Assembly: GCF_016107305.1 (NCBI RefSeq)
Contig: NZ_RCVR01000021.1
Location: forward strand, 1 to 64,000
From: Roseomonas sp. KE2513
Lineage (GTDB): Bacteria; Pseudomonadota; Alphaproteobacteria; Acetobacterales; Acetobacteraceae
Length of the DNA stretch: 64,000 nucleotides
Direction: 5' to 3'
Part shown: positions 25,874-34,773 of the stretch, piece by piece
How positions within the stretch are numbered: position 1 is the stretch's first letter
How the letters are laid out: each line of letters opens with the position of its first letter
Notes under the pieces: model-generated
Seen by the model: the letters and a program-made list of their open reading frames with translations, nothing else
Told to the model about the DNA's origin: nothing
The model's database searches: none
Made by a program: the position numbers and the translations under genes

Positions 25874-28405
25874 ATGGATGATATCTCGGAAGGGGCCCGG
25901 CTCCTGGCATCGCTCTTCCGGGCCGACCAGACTGCCCGTCCCGTCCTACTCCTCGGGGCCGGGGCGTCCTTCAGCTCTGGCGTCCCGACTGCGCGGGAGT
26001 GCGTCAGCCGCATCGCACGCAGGTTCTACGCCGACCGCGTCGCACGTGGCGGGCTGCCGGTCGAGCGCGTCAAAGTCAGCGAATGGATGGATTGGCTCGC
26101 CTCGCGACCGTGGTTCGTACCTGGTGAGGACCGTTTCGCCGAGAACTTCCCGCTCGCGGTGGAGCACCTGCTAACGCCCCAGGAGTACAAGCGCGAGGTG
26201 CTCCTCGACCTGATGGTCCCGCGTGCGGGCATCAAGTCGGGTTACCGCCATTTGGCCGAGTTCGTGGTGCGCGGGCTCGTGAAGACGATTCTCACGACGA
26301 ACTTCGACCGCTGCATCCCGGAGGCGCTGTCCAGCCTTGGCCCTCATGTCCCGCGCCTAACCGAGGTCAACAAGACTCCCGGTGACCTCCAGGCCTTCGA
26401 CATGTGGTCGCGCGCTCAACTTGTTTGGCTGCACGGCACGGCGGAGCACTACACTGACCGAAACCTGCACAGGGAAACGGAGCAGCTCGACGACCCTCTC
26501 GTCTCCACTCTCCGGCCGTTGCTCGGATCGTCCCCACTCGTCGTTATCGGCTACCGGGGAGCCGAGGCGTCCATCATGGAGCACCTGCTCGGCGACCCTT
26601 CCAGTGCGAACGGGTTCAAGCGCGGCATCTACTGGTGCCTGAGGAAGGGGGAGGAGCCGCATGCCTCTGTGGAAGCCCTGCGCAGGAAGGTCGGCTCGAA
26701 CTTCCGGTACGTGACGATAGCGGGCTTCGACGAACTCATCGGCACGCTCGCAGCTGATCTCGTTGGCGAGGATTGCTACCCTTCTACCACCCCCCGCTCT
26801 CACCGTCCCCAGGACGAGATCCCGTTCGACGACCAGCCCCTCGCGGAAGCGACGGAGGCCGACGTGGACGAGGACCTCGCCCTGTCTACGCTGATCCGGT
26901 ACTGTGAGGCGATCGGCCGGGCACCGGTAACGCGGAGCAGCTTAAAGGCGCTGCTCGCCGAGTTGCAGCTCGTCGCGACGCACGAGGGGCGGATCGTCCC
27001 GACCCGGGGCTGCATCCTCCTCTTCGGCAAGGACCCGCAGAGATTTATGCCCCACGCCGTGGTGGAGGCGACGATTGCCGGCAAGAAGCGGCAGGTGTTC
27101 TCGGGCAACCTCCTCGGACAGCGCGAGGCGCTGCAGGCTTGGCTAGACTCGTGGGACGTGAATCCGGTGCTGAAGGTGAAGGCGAAGACGGCCCACGAGG
27201 ACCGTCGGGCCGTCCCCGAGTTGGCCCTGACCGAACTCGCGGCGAACGCGCTCCTCCACCGCGATTACGCTATTCCTGAGCCAGTTGAGGTGGATGCCGC
27301 CGAGGACGGGTTCACCTTCCGCAGCCCGGGCGCTCTGCCTGCCGGTCTGGCGCGGCGCGTCCAGCCGGACTCGGAGGGGCGATTCCAGCCCCTCCGACTC
27401 CACAGCGAGCCAAGAAACCGCTCGCTTTGCGACGTGTTCTTCGGGCTCCATTACATGCAGCGTCACGGGACGGGCCTCGCCGACGTGGAGGACCTAGCCC
27501 GCGGGAACGGCGGCCGAGCGGACTTCCGTAGCGACTCCGCCGCGGCCCGGTTCGAGGCTTTGCTCCGACGTCCTTTGCCGTCGGGTGGTTCCCGGGAGGT
27601 CGCCCGCGACCAGCGCCAGTTCGCCACCTACGTCCTGAACACACTGCCCTTCGCGGCCCTGCCGTCCACTCTCACCGTGCTCCAGTTACGCGGAAGCTTC
27701 CGCGAGCGGCCCCGCGACCTGGACCTTTCGGACGCGGGCACCTTCGCGCCTGTGGGCGGCAATCGGGTGGTCAGCTTCGTCCCGCTGCCGCTCCTCGCGG
27801 CAGCGTTTGGTCTGTACCACGATCCGTCGAGCAGCCTCGAGCTGGACCTCGCCGCCGTCGGGGAGGGCGAGTGGCAAGACGAGCTGTCATGGTTGCTCCG
27901 ACGCCACTTTGAGCAGCACGTACGAGGCCTCCGGTCCGAGGGGCTCATCCTCGAAGCCGAGTTGCCGGATCGGAGGAGCGCAAGACGGGCCTACTTCGTC
28001 GGGGACGGCAACGGGAAGCCACGCGACGTCAACTACCTCTCAGGCGTCGGACGCCGAGTACGCCGACAGACCGTGAAGGATCGGGGCAACGGGGCCTCTC
28101 GCCCATGGTTCGAGAATGAGGGGTTCGGCTACGCCGTCGTGCGCGCGGCCGAGGGCTGGGGCATTCGCATCAAGCCCTTCTACATGTTCACGGGAGCCGA
28201 TTCCCGCACGCCTCTGCCTCCTTTCATGCAGGGGTCCCGCGCGACGCGACGGGTCAAGTTCGATCGAAACAAGAACGTCGAGGACGACCTAACCTTCTGG
28301 GCCCGGTTTATCGGGCGCGGCCAGCCCGTTATCGACGTCGGGCAGCAGCACGTCGGCGACCTTCTCCTGCAAGGCTCCTTCCTGACCTGCGAGGTGCCCC
28401 TCTGA
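25874..28405 (+). CDS. SIR2 + RecG/DHS-like ATPase + APAZ protein of a short-Argonaute system
   Basis: The 843-residue protein has three parts. A SIR2 NADase-like domain spans about residues 15-290: PVLLLGAGASFSSG, LTTNFDRC near 139, and the catalytic-type His in VWLHGTAE near 185. A GHKL-ATPase/RecG-C-like region spans 325-580: ELAANALLHRDY, FRSPGALP, MQRHGTGLADV. An APAZ-like C-terminus spans 600-843: KFDRNKNVEDDLTFWARF. APAZ stands in for the missing N and PAZ parts of a short pAgo, and SIR2-APAZ/pAgo pairs deplete NAD+ on invader sensing. The next gene overlaps by one base (TGATG). ATG at 25874 fits the SIR2 start. Position inside the conjugation module marks it as cargo. Confidence 0.8.
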   Translation: MDDISEGARLLASLFRADQTARPVLLLGAGASFSSGVPTARECVSRIARRFYADRVARGGLPVERVKVSEWMDWLASRPWFVPGEDRFAENFPLAVEHLLTPQEYKREVLLDLMVPRAGIKSGYRHLAEFVVRGLVKTILTTNFDRCIPEALSSLGPHVPRLTEVNKTPGDLQAFDMWSRAQLVWLHGTAEHYTDRNLHRETEQLDDPLVSTLRPLLGSSPLVVIGYRGAEASIMEHLLGDPSSANGFKRGIYWCLRKGEEPHASVEALRRKVGSNFRYVTIAGFDELIGTLAADLVGEDCYPSTTPRSHRPQDEIPFDDQPLAEATEADVDEDLALSTLIRYCEAIGRAPVTRSSLKALLAELQLVATHEGRIVPTRGCILLFGKDPQRFMPHAVVEATIAGKKRQVFSGNLLGQREALQAWLDSWDVNPVLKVKAKTAHEDRRAVPELALTELAANALLHRDYAIPEPVEVDAAEDGFTFRSPGALPAGLARRVQPDSEGRFQPLRLHSEPRNRSLCDVFFGLHYMQRHGTGLADVEDLARGNGGRADFRSDSAAARFEALLRRPLPSGGSREVARDQRQFATYVLNTLPFAALPSTLTVLQLRGSFRERPRDLDLSDAGTFAPVGGNRVVSFVPLPLLAAAFGLYHDPSSSLELDLAAVGEGEWQDELSWLLRRHFEQHVRGLRSEGLILEAELPDRRSARRAYFVGDGNGKPRDVNYLSGVGRRVRRQTVKDRGNGASRPWFENEGFGYAVVRAAEGWGIRIKPFYMFTGADSRTPLPPFMQGSRATRRVKFDRNKNVEDDLTFWARFIGRGQPVIDVGQQHVGDLLLQGSFLTCEVPL

Positions 28406-29910
28406 TGAGCCCGTCCGGCCTGAAGGTCCGAATTGAGGTGTTGGAGGAGCCCCCGCTCAGCTTCGGGGCGGGCCAGAGCGTCGAGCCGAGGAAGGGTCTC
28501 GCGGCAGGCGGGCCCGCCATTGGCGTGCCGAGCCTCGTCAATCTCGGCCTCGTCACCCTACAGCGGGACGTCGAGGAGGCCCGCTCCTGGCTCGAGGGAC
28601 TGAACCGGTTCGAGGCTGCGCACGACGCGAACGCGCGGCGCTTTCCGCGGTGGCCCGGCGCCCCCAAGGCCCTTGGGACCACCTTCCGCATCGAGCCGCG
28701 CCTCATTCGGACGATCGACGACGCGGAGTACGCCGAGCTGCTCCTGAGGAGGCAGACGCCCGGCGGATTTGAGGCGCTGCTGGAGATGCTAGACGAGCGG
28801 GTGAAGGCCCTCCTCTCTGATCAGCCACCCTCCTGCGTGGTGATCTACCTGCCGGACGAACTCGCCGAGCTTCGTCTCGTCAATCCGGCGCTGTCCCCCG
28901 AGGAGCGCCGCCTCTTAGAGGCCCTCAAAGCGGAGGAGGAGTCAGACCAGCTCTCGCTCTTTCAGCCGACGTCCGAAGAGAAGGAAAAGGCGGAGGCGTT
29001 GAGGGCGACGGCCGAGGAGCTTCTCTATCAATCCTTCTACCGGGCGCTGAAAACCCGGGCGATGTTCCATCAGAATGCGGCGCCGCTTCAAATCCTGCGC
29101 TACGACACCGTCCGCCGTCCGAACGGCCGGGGCCAGAGCCGGGCCACGCGCGCGTGGAACATGGCGACGACCCTGCTTTACAAGTGCGGGGGGATACCCT
29201 GGAGACCTACGGGCCTGCCGAGGAACGTCTGCTTCGTCGGCATCTCGTTCCACCACATCCGCCGCCGGACGGGAGGCATCGTCTACGCGAGCGTAGCACA
29301 GGCGGTGTCAACGGAGTTGGAGCCGTTCGCGATCAAGGGCGCCGAGATCGACCAGGAACAGCGCCGGGATCGACGCCCGTACCTCACGGCCGACCAAGCC
29401 GCAGTTCTGATCGCGGACGTCGTCGTGAAGTACCGCTTGTCCGCCGGTGTCGCCCCCGACCGCGTGGTTGTGCACAAGACATCCGGCTACGAGCCTGAGG
29501 AGGTCGAAGGCTTCCGGCGGGGAGCGCAGCGGGACGTCGCCGCCTGTGACCTCGTCTGGTTGAGGGAGACATCATTTCGCTTGATCCGCCGGGGTGCAGA
29601 GGAACCGGTGAGGGGCACGTTCTGCACGATCGGCGACGAGAGCTACCTATTCACGGTGGGGCGGCTGCCGTGGTGGGGGGAGTATCCCGGCCCGCACATC
29701 CCCGCACCGCTGGAAATCGGGTCGGCCGGATCCACCGACCTCCGCGAGCGGGCGTTGGAAATTCTTGCGCTCTCTAAGATGGACTGGAATTCCACCGAAG
29801 GCGTCTCGCGGTACCCCATCACTGTCGGCTTCGCCCGGAAGGTGGGCCTCGGCATGAGCATGCTATCCGAGAACCAAGCACCCAACCCGTCTTATCGCTT
29901 CCACGCATGA
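28405..29910 (+). CDS. Short prokaryotic Argonaute (MID-PIWI), catalytically inactive
   Basis: This 501-residue protein lacks N and PAZ domains. PIWI landmarks are LLYKCGGIPWRP (about residue 257), CFVGISFHH (278), RVVVHKTSGYEPEEVEGF (353), and YPGPHIPAPLEI. The first catalytic Asp of slicing Argonautes would lie in the VGISF strand, where Ile-Ser replaces it, so target cleavage is not expected. Short pAgos bind guide RNA and target DNA as a sensor and switch on the APAZ partner. The ATG overlaps the partner's stop, implying equal expression. No regulator is adjacent. Confidence 0.9.
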   Translation: MSPSGLKVRIEVLEEPPLSFGAGQSVEPRKGLAAGGPAIGVPSLVNLGLVTLQRDVEEARSWLEGLNRFEAAHDANARRFPRWPGAPKALGTTFRIEPRLIRTIDDAEYAELLLRRQTPGGFEALLEMLDERVKALLSDQPPSCVVIYLPDELAELRLVNPALSPEERRLLEALKAEEESDQLSLFQPTSEEKEKAEALRATAEELLYQSFYRALKTRAMFHQNAAPLQILRYDTVRRPNGRGQSRATRAWNMATTLLYKCGGIPWRPTGLPRNVCFVGISFHHIRRRTGGIVYASVAQAVSTELEPFAIKGAEIDQEQRRDRRPYLTADQAAVLIADVVVKYRLSAGVAPDRVVVHKTSGYEPEEVEGFRRGAQRDVAACDLVWLRETSFRLIRRGAEEPVRGTFCTIGDESYLFTVGRLPWWGEYPGPHIPAPLEIGSAGSTDLRERALEILALSKMDWNSTEGVSRYPITVGFARKVGLGMSMLSENQAPNPSYRFHA

Positions 29911-30182
29911 TCCTTCGTGTAGACTTAGCGCTTCTGAGCGCATCGGGCGTCGTGTACTGGACTAAATCTCGTTTATGTCCGCTCCCGACCGAGGCCGTGG
30001 GAAAAGGCAGCCGCGATCTTGGTGAACAGGATGTCCGTTCTAGGCGGGCCCATTCTTCCCGTAGAGAACGGTCAGGCAGCTACCTAAGCCTACACTTTTG
30101 AAGGCTCGACTCAGAGACAGAGAAAAAGATCCTCCGATTTCGTTGCATCCTTGCGTTTTCACACAAGTTGGACCCCGAGCGG

Positions 30183-32753
30183 TCATCCGCCAGGATGGCT
30201 AGCAGAAGGGCGCATCTTGTCTAGGACACGGCCGAGGTGTTCCGCCCGACGCTTCCGAGCAGCGGCATCACGCCGCGCGAGCGAAAGGTCGGACTTGGCG
30301 TTGGCCACCGCCTGTTGCGCTTCTGCGGCAGCGATGGTGGCCGCGGTTGAGGCTTCTGCGGCGGCTTGCGCCTTTGCGTGGGCTGCTGCCTGGGCTTGCG
30401 CGCTGATATCCAGATCCCCCTGCTGCGCCTCAATGGCCTGGAGGCGGGCCTTGGCACTGGCGACTGCCTGGCGAGCCTCAACGGCTGCGGATGTGGCTGA
30501 GGTTTGCTCAGCATCGGCGGTGGCGGCTACGGTCGATGCTGCGACGGCTGCCTCTTGCTTGGCTCGGACCGCCTCCATAACTTCGAGCGAGGCATTAGGC
30601 ACCTTGGAGGCCCGGCGAGCCTCAGCCGCGTCTATGCGCGCTTCCGCCGCCCTCCGGCTGGCCTGCCCCGCTGCGTCCTGCGCCACGGCTGCTGCCGAGG
30701 TAGCCCTCGCCGCAGCGTCAACCGCCTCTGCCACTTTGGCGACGGCAACAGCCCGAGCGGATGCCGCCTCTTCCCACGCCTTGGCATCCTTCTTGGCCTC
30801 AGTGGCGGCCTGCCGCGCCAGCCGGGCGACCTCCTGGGCGGTTGCGGCCTCACGGACCCGGACCAGCACCTCCGCCTCTGTGACGCGCTCCACCTCGCCC
30901 GCGGATTTCGCCTGGATCGCCGCTTCAGCGGCTGCCTTCTCGACCTCAGCAAACTCGGCCTCAGCCCGGGCTGCTGCCTCTTCCTTCGCCCGCTCATGGT
31001 GCACCTGGCTCTCGGCCTGTGCCCTGGCAATCGCCTCCGGATCGTCACGCTCAACCCGTAAATGCAGTTGAGGCACGGGCGGCGGTGCTCCCTTCATTCC
31101 CCGGAAGAAGGAATCCTTGAACCAGACGACACGGGCGAGCTTGAGCGGGGGCAGGCCCGGCCGAAGGACAAGCATCTCGTCCCGGGATAGCCGCTGGACC
31201 TCCTGCGGCAGCATGAGCGCCCGCTGGCGCACCGCCTCGCTTTCGGACTGCCTGGCCGGGCTCAGCCAGCCGAAGAATCGCGGGCGGTTCGTGGTGGTCT
31301 CGGTCACGGTGTCAGCGCCAGCCCGCTTGCTCACCTCCTCCGCGAGCTTCTGGTCCGCACCCCCGAAGAGCAACTCGGCCCCGGTGTTCAGGAAGATGTT
31401 TTCCGCGCCCTGCTCCCCGTAGATGCTGTGCAACTGCTGCTTGCTCTGCACCACGTAGAGCAGGCGGAAACCGAAGCTGGCCGTAAAGGCGGCAGCATCG
31501 GCCAGGATATCCATCCGACCCGGCGCCCAGAACTCGTCCATCTCGACTGCGACCTGGTAGCGGTGGCGGGGATCGTCCGAGAACTCGCGCCGGGTGTTGA
31601 AGTCCACGAGCTGCTGGAAGAACAGGGCGAACAGAGGGCGCAGCCGGCGGATATCAGCCACCTCGGCGCAGACAAAGACGCTCATCGGCTCCCGGCGCAG
31701 CGCTGCCAGATCAAAGTCGCTCACCTCGGTCGCGGCGGCGATCACCTCGCTATCCCACAACGCCATGGCGGTCAGGGCGGTATCGCGCACCCCGTTGGCG
31801 CCCTCCTCGCCCTTGCGGTCGAGCCAACCGAGGATGGTGTCCACGGCCGAGGCGGAATAGGGCCGGGCCTCGTTCCGCGCCTCAGCAATCATCTGCCGAA
31901 AATGCTTGTCGTAGTCCGACCGGCCCAGCAGGCGCTTGACCCCAGCGATGTTCAGCGCGGCACCCGGGGTCTCGGCCAGCAGCACCGCCGCGGCGGTGGC
32001 GATCCGCCGGCCCGCATTGTCCCAAAAGGGGTTGTTGGCCTTGGTCTCCGGGATAACGAATTGCATGACCCGCTGAACGGCATCGTAACAGCCAACGCCG
32101 CCGCGAGGCACGTTGCCCAGTGGGTTCCACCGATGGCTCCGGCCATCCGGGTTAGTCGGGTCAAACACAAAGACGGCTTGCCCCTTCCGGGCGCGCTCCG
32201 CCGCCGCGTCCCGCACCAAGTCGCGTTTGATGGAGAAGGCGATCAGGGAGCCGCCCCAGTTCAGGGCGTTCGGCACCACCACGGACACGCCCTTGCCACT
32301 GCGGGTGCGGGCGTAGAGGGAGACATGCTCCTCACCGGGCAGGCTCACATACCGGCGCCCAAAGCCCTGCGTGCGGCCGAGCAGGAAGGCGTTGCCCAGA
32401 GGCCGATGAGAGAAGACGAGGCCGGATTTCCTGGCCTCGTTCTCGGTGGCGAAGTGGCTTTCTCCGAAAAGCTTCCTCTTCGAGCCACGCATCTTCGCCA
32501 TGCGGATCAGCGGGACGAGCAGCGCCAGGGCAACGAGAACGCCACTGGCGACAAGCCACAAGCTGGTAAGGGCGTTCAGGCCAAAGTCATGCCGGTACTC
32601 GAGCCATTGCCAGAGGTAGGCGCTGCGGGGAATGTCGGGGTGCCCCCACAGCTGGGTGCCTGCCAGGAAGACGAGAGACGACAGACCGACCCAGAGGAAA
32701 GGCGCCGCCACGATATAGGCTAGTACGAGCGCGGGCTTGGCGACGCTCCTCAA
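30183..32753 (-). CDS. virD4: VirD4/TraG coupling protein with a long Ala-rich tail
   Basis: The 856-residue protein brings the relaxosome to the secretion channel. Two membrane segments lie near residues 10-32 and 60-82. Walker A is SLYARTRSGKGVSVVVPNAL (about residue 150), followed by the KRDLVRDAA block. Later motifs include VEMDEFWAPGR and PEVQRLSRDEMLVLRPGLPP-type sequence. From about residue 570 a 280-residue Ala/Glu/Lys coiled-coil-like extension (repeats of AAxAxxxAxxA) follows, which is absent from standard VirD4. TTG at 32753 overlaps the VirB11 stop (TTGA). It is the last gene of the virB operon. Confidence 0.92.
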   Translation of the reverse strand: MRSVAKPALVLAYIVAAPFLWVGLSSLVFLAGTQLWGHPDIPRSAYLWQWLEYRHDFGLNALTSLWLVASGVLVALALLVPLIRMAKMRGSKRKLFGESHFATENEARKSGLVFSHRPLGNAFLLGRTQGFGRRYVSLPGEEHVSLYARTRSGKGVSVVVPNALNWGGSLIAFSIKRDLVRDAAAERARKGQAVFVFDPTNPDGRSHRWNPLGNVPRGGVGCYDAVQRVMQFVIPETKANNPFWDNAGRRIATAAAVLLAETPGAALNIAGVKRLLGRSDYDKHFRQMIAEARNEARPYSASAVDTILGWLDRKGEEGANGVRDTALTAMALWDSEVIAAATEVSDFDLAALRREPMSVFVCAEVADIRRLRPLFALFFQQLVDFNTRREFSDDPRHRYQVAVEMDEFWAPGRMDILADAAAFTASFGFRLLYVVQSKQQLHSIYGEQGAENIFLNTGAELLFGGADQKLAEEVSKRAGADTVTETTTNRPRFFGWLSPARQSESEAVRQRALMLPQEVQRLSRDEMLVLRPGLPPLKLARVVWFKDSFFRGMKGAPPPVPQLHLRVERDDPEAIARAQAESQVHHERAKEEAAARAEAEFAEVEKAAAEAAIQAKSAGEVERVTEAEVLVRVREAATAQEVARLARQAATEAKKDAKAWEEAASARAVAVAKVAEAVDAAARATSAAAVAQDAAGQASRRAAEARIDAAEARRASKVPNASLEVMEAVRAKQEAAVAASTVAATADAEQTSATSAAVEARQAVASAKARLQAIEAQQGDLDISAQAQAAAHAKAQAAAEASTAATIAAAEAQQAVANAKSDLSLARRDAAARKRRAEHLGRVLDKMRPSASHPGG

Positions 32754-33703
32754 GCCGCGACCTCTTCAAGGTGGGTCACACGGTAGGGCACGGCAGCACC
32801 GGCCACCTTCTCGCAGTGAGCCACAACGTTGATACTGTTGCGGAGCAGTTCGTTGATCAGATCCTCGGATGCGCTGGCCGCGGAGGGGTTCTCGCGGATC
32901 ATCAGCATCAGCGCGTCCATGGCCTTCCGCACACCTGGCCGAGCGTGCGCGGTGGTGATCCCGCCCGGGTGTCCCGACTGCAGCGCGCGGAGGTAGGCCC
33001 AGCATTCGGCCGTCCGCATCTCCCCGAAGAGAATGCGGTCGGGCCGCTGGCGCAGCGCGAGTTCTAACGCCTGGGTGGCCGTGGGAAGGCCGCGCGCCTC
33101 GGACCCCGCCTGGGCATAGACGATGGGCACCCAGTTCCGGTGGGGCAGGTCCCACTCGGGCACGCTCTCCATGGTGATCAGGCGCTGATCCTCGGGGATT
33201 TCCCGGATCAGCGCCTCGGCAAAGGTCGTCTTGCTGCTGCCCGTCTCCCCGGTGGCGAGGAAGGTGTGCTTCGCCAGCACGCGCCCCCGACACCAGGCTA
33301 CCCAGTCCGTCCCCTTGGGCAGGAAATCGAAGTAGCCGCGCTCGGCAAGCCATTCGAGGGTGGGGATGAAGGAGGTTGCCCGCTTTCGGATCGTGAGGTT
33401 GATCGTGCCTGCCGGCGTGGACGGCGGGCCTGCCATGGTGATGCGGTGGCGGCCGGGCAGGCGGGAGCTTACGCCCAGCGTGTTCTCCCCGAAGTGCTGC
33501 CCCGTCCGATGGGCGGCGAGGATCGCGAGCGAGAGGCAGCGCGAGTAGGTCAGCGCGGGGTCTTCATACCAATGCCACCCCTTGCTGTTCTCCACGCCGA
33601 ACTTGCCGGGCTCCAGCACGACAACCTCCCGGGTGTCGGGATCGTCCAGCGCGCCCGCGAACGGCACCAGGAGGCGGTTCAGGGTGATCTCGGCGGGCTG
33701 CAT
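32750..33703 (-). CDS. virB11: VirB11 secretion ATPase
   Basis: The 317-residue cytoplasmic hexameric ATPase powers pilus assembly and DNA transfer. Walker A is GETGSSKTTFAEAL (about residue 160), with Ser where most members have Gly. The Asp box FGEMRTAECWAYLRAL and the His box GGITTAHA follow in order. The N-terminal domain includes SRLPGRHRITMAGPPSTPAG. Length is typical. The ATG at 33703 shares a base with the VirB10 stop (TGATG). A longer frame upstream is antisense-like noise. Confidence 0.93.
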   Translation of the reverse strand: MQPAEITLNRLLVPFAGALDDPDTREVVVLEPGKFGVENSKGWHWYEDPALTYSRCLSLAILAAHRTGQHFGENTLGVSSRLPGRHRITMAGPPSTPAGTINLTIRKRATSFIPTLEWLAERGYFDFLPKGTDWVAWCRGRVLAKHTFLATGETGSSKTTFAEALIREIPEDQRLITMESVPEWDLPHRNWVPIVYAQAGSEARGLPTATQALELALRQRPDRILFGEMRTAECWAYLRALQSGHPGGITTAHARPGVRKAMDALMLMIRENPSAASASEDLINELLRNSINVVAHCEKVAGAAVPYRVTHLEEVAA

Positions 33704-34773
33704 CAGCGAATGTCCAGGGAGAGGGCAGGGGAGAAGTCCACAGGCTCGACCACCAGGAAGGAGATCTGCTCCCCCTGGTTCTTCGTCACCGTGTTCTGGA
33801 TCTGACGCCCGGCGCCGAGCGCGTCCGCGATAGTCCGGTCCAGACCGGCGCCCTGGATGTTGATGTTGGTTGAGCCGCTGCCGGCCGCCTGGCTGCGCAC
33901 CGCATCCTGCGCAACGTTGATGGCGCCTTGCGAAAGCAGCAGGAGAGCCGCCGAGCCGAACCGCTCCCTCCAATGGGTGTTCACGTTGCCCGAGATGCCG
34001 CTACGACCGAGGCTGTCTCCGGCCTGGGCGCCGAGCGGAACAGGGATGCCCTCGCGAGTGAGGGCGAAGGCGTGCAGGGCGTTGATGCGCTCCTGCCCCT
34101 GGCCGACCTGGCTGTCATAGGTGCCGGTGATGGTCGTCCCCTTCTCCATGAGGGTGACGCCAGCCTGCGACCTGATCGGCTTGTCTGTGAGGCAGAAGAA
34201 CGGCCCCGGCCTCTCGCTGTTGAGGGCCGTCTGCAGCTCGCAGGTATAGACACCGGGCCGGAGCACGAAGGTCATATCCATCGCCGCGCCGACGCGCCGC
34301 CCAGGGATCGTGGACCCTGCGAACGCCACCCTCGTCTCCTGCGGCGTTCCCGCGCTTGCCCCTGCGGGCGTCCCGTTGCCCCCTGCCTGTGCCGCCGCCG
34401 CCGCCGGGGTAACAGGCCTGGCGTAGGGGTAGGGCTCAACGGGCGCGTAGGAGGTCATCCGGCCCCGCAGCACTGGCGGTGCGCTGCTGGCGCCGGACGG
34501 CTGCGGGCGGGCGACGGGGGGCTGCGCCTGCACCGTCTCGGGCTGCGGCCGAGATGCCTGGCTTATTTCCGGAGTTGGCGTGCGGAAGTTGATCAGCGCG
34601 GGTTCAATGGCCGTCGACCCACCCGCCGGGCTGGGCTCCTCCTGCCCCGGCGGGTTGCGCCAGAAGACAAAGGCGATGACGGCCGCCGTCCCCAGGATCA
34701 GAAGGGTGTTCTTCTGCGCCCCGCTCAATCCGCCTGGGCGCCTGGCGACAGAGGGCTCCTCCCGATCGCTCAT
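33703..34773 (-). CDS. virB10: VirB10 channel scaffold protein
   Basis: The 356-residue protein spans inner membrane to outer membrane. It has a short cytoplasmic part, one membrane helix (NTLLILGTAAVIAFVFW, about residues 22-38), and a Pro/Ala/Gln-rich periplasmic linker (to about 150). The conserved TrbI/VirB10 beta domain follows, with TIPGRRVGAAMDMTFVLRPG and SQVGQGQERINALHAFALTR. The antenna region GSAALLLLSQGAI is near residue 280. Its ATG overlaps the VirB9 stop (ATGA). Confidence 0.93.
   Translation of the reverse strand: MSDREEPSVARRPGGLSGAQKNTLLILGTAAVIAFVFWRNPPGQEEPSPAGGSTAIEPALINFRTPTPEISQASRPQPETVQAQPPVARPQPSGASSAPPVLRGRMTSYAPVEPYPYARPVTPAAAAAQAGGNGTPAGASAGTPQETRVAFAGSTIPGRRVGAAMDMTFVLRPGVYTCELQTALNSERPGPFFCLTDKPIRSQAGVTLMEKGTTITGTYDSQVGQGQERINALHAFALTREGIPVPLGAQAGDSLGRSGISGNVNTHWRERFGSAALLLLSQGAINVAQDAVRSQAAGSGSTNINIQGAGLDRTIADALGAGRQIQNTVTKNQGEQISFLVVEPVDFSPALSLDIR

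Noticed and set aside
28405-29910. Slicing activity for the Argonaute
   Set aside because: The first PIWI catalytic Asp position has Ile-Ser instead, as in other inactive short pAgos.
31428-32723. 431-residue frame opposite virD4
   Set aside because: Shadow of the VirD4 coding sequence; no domain.
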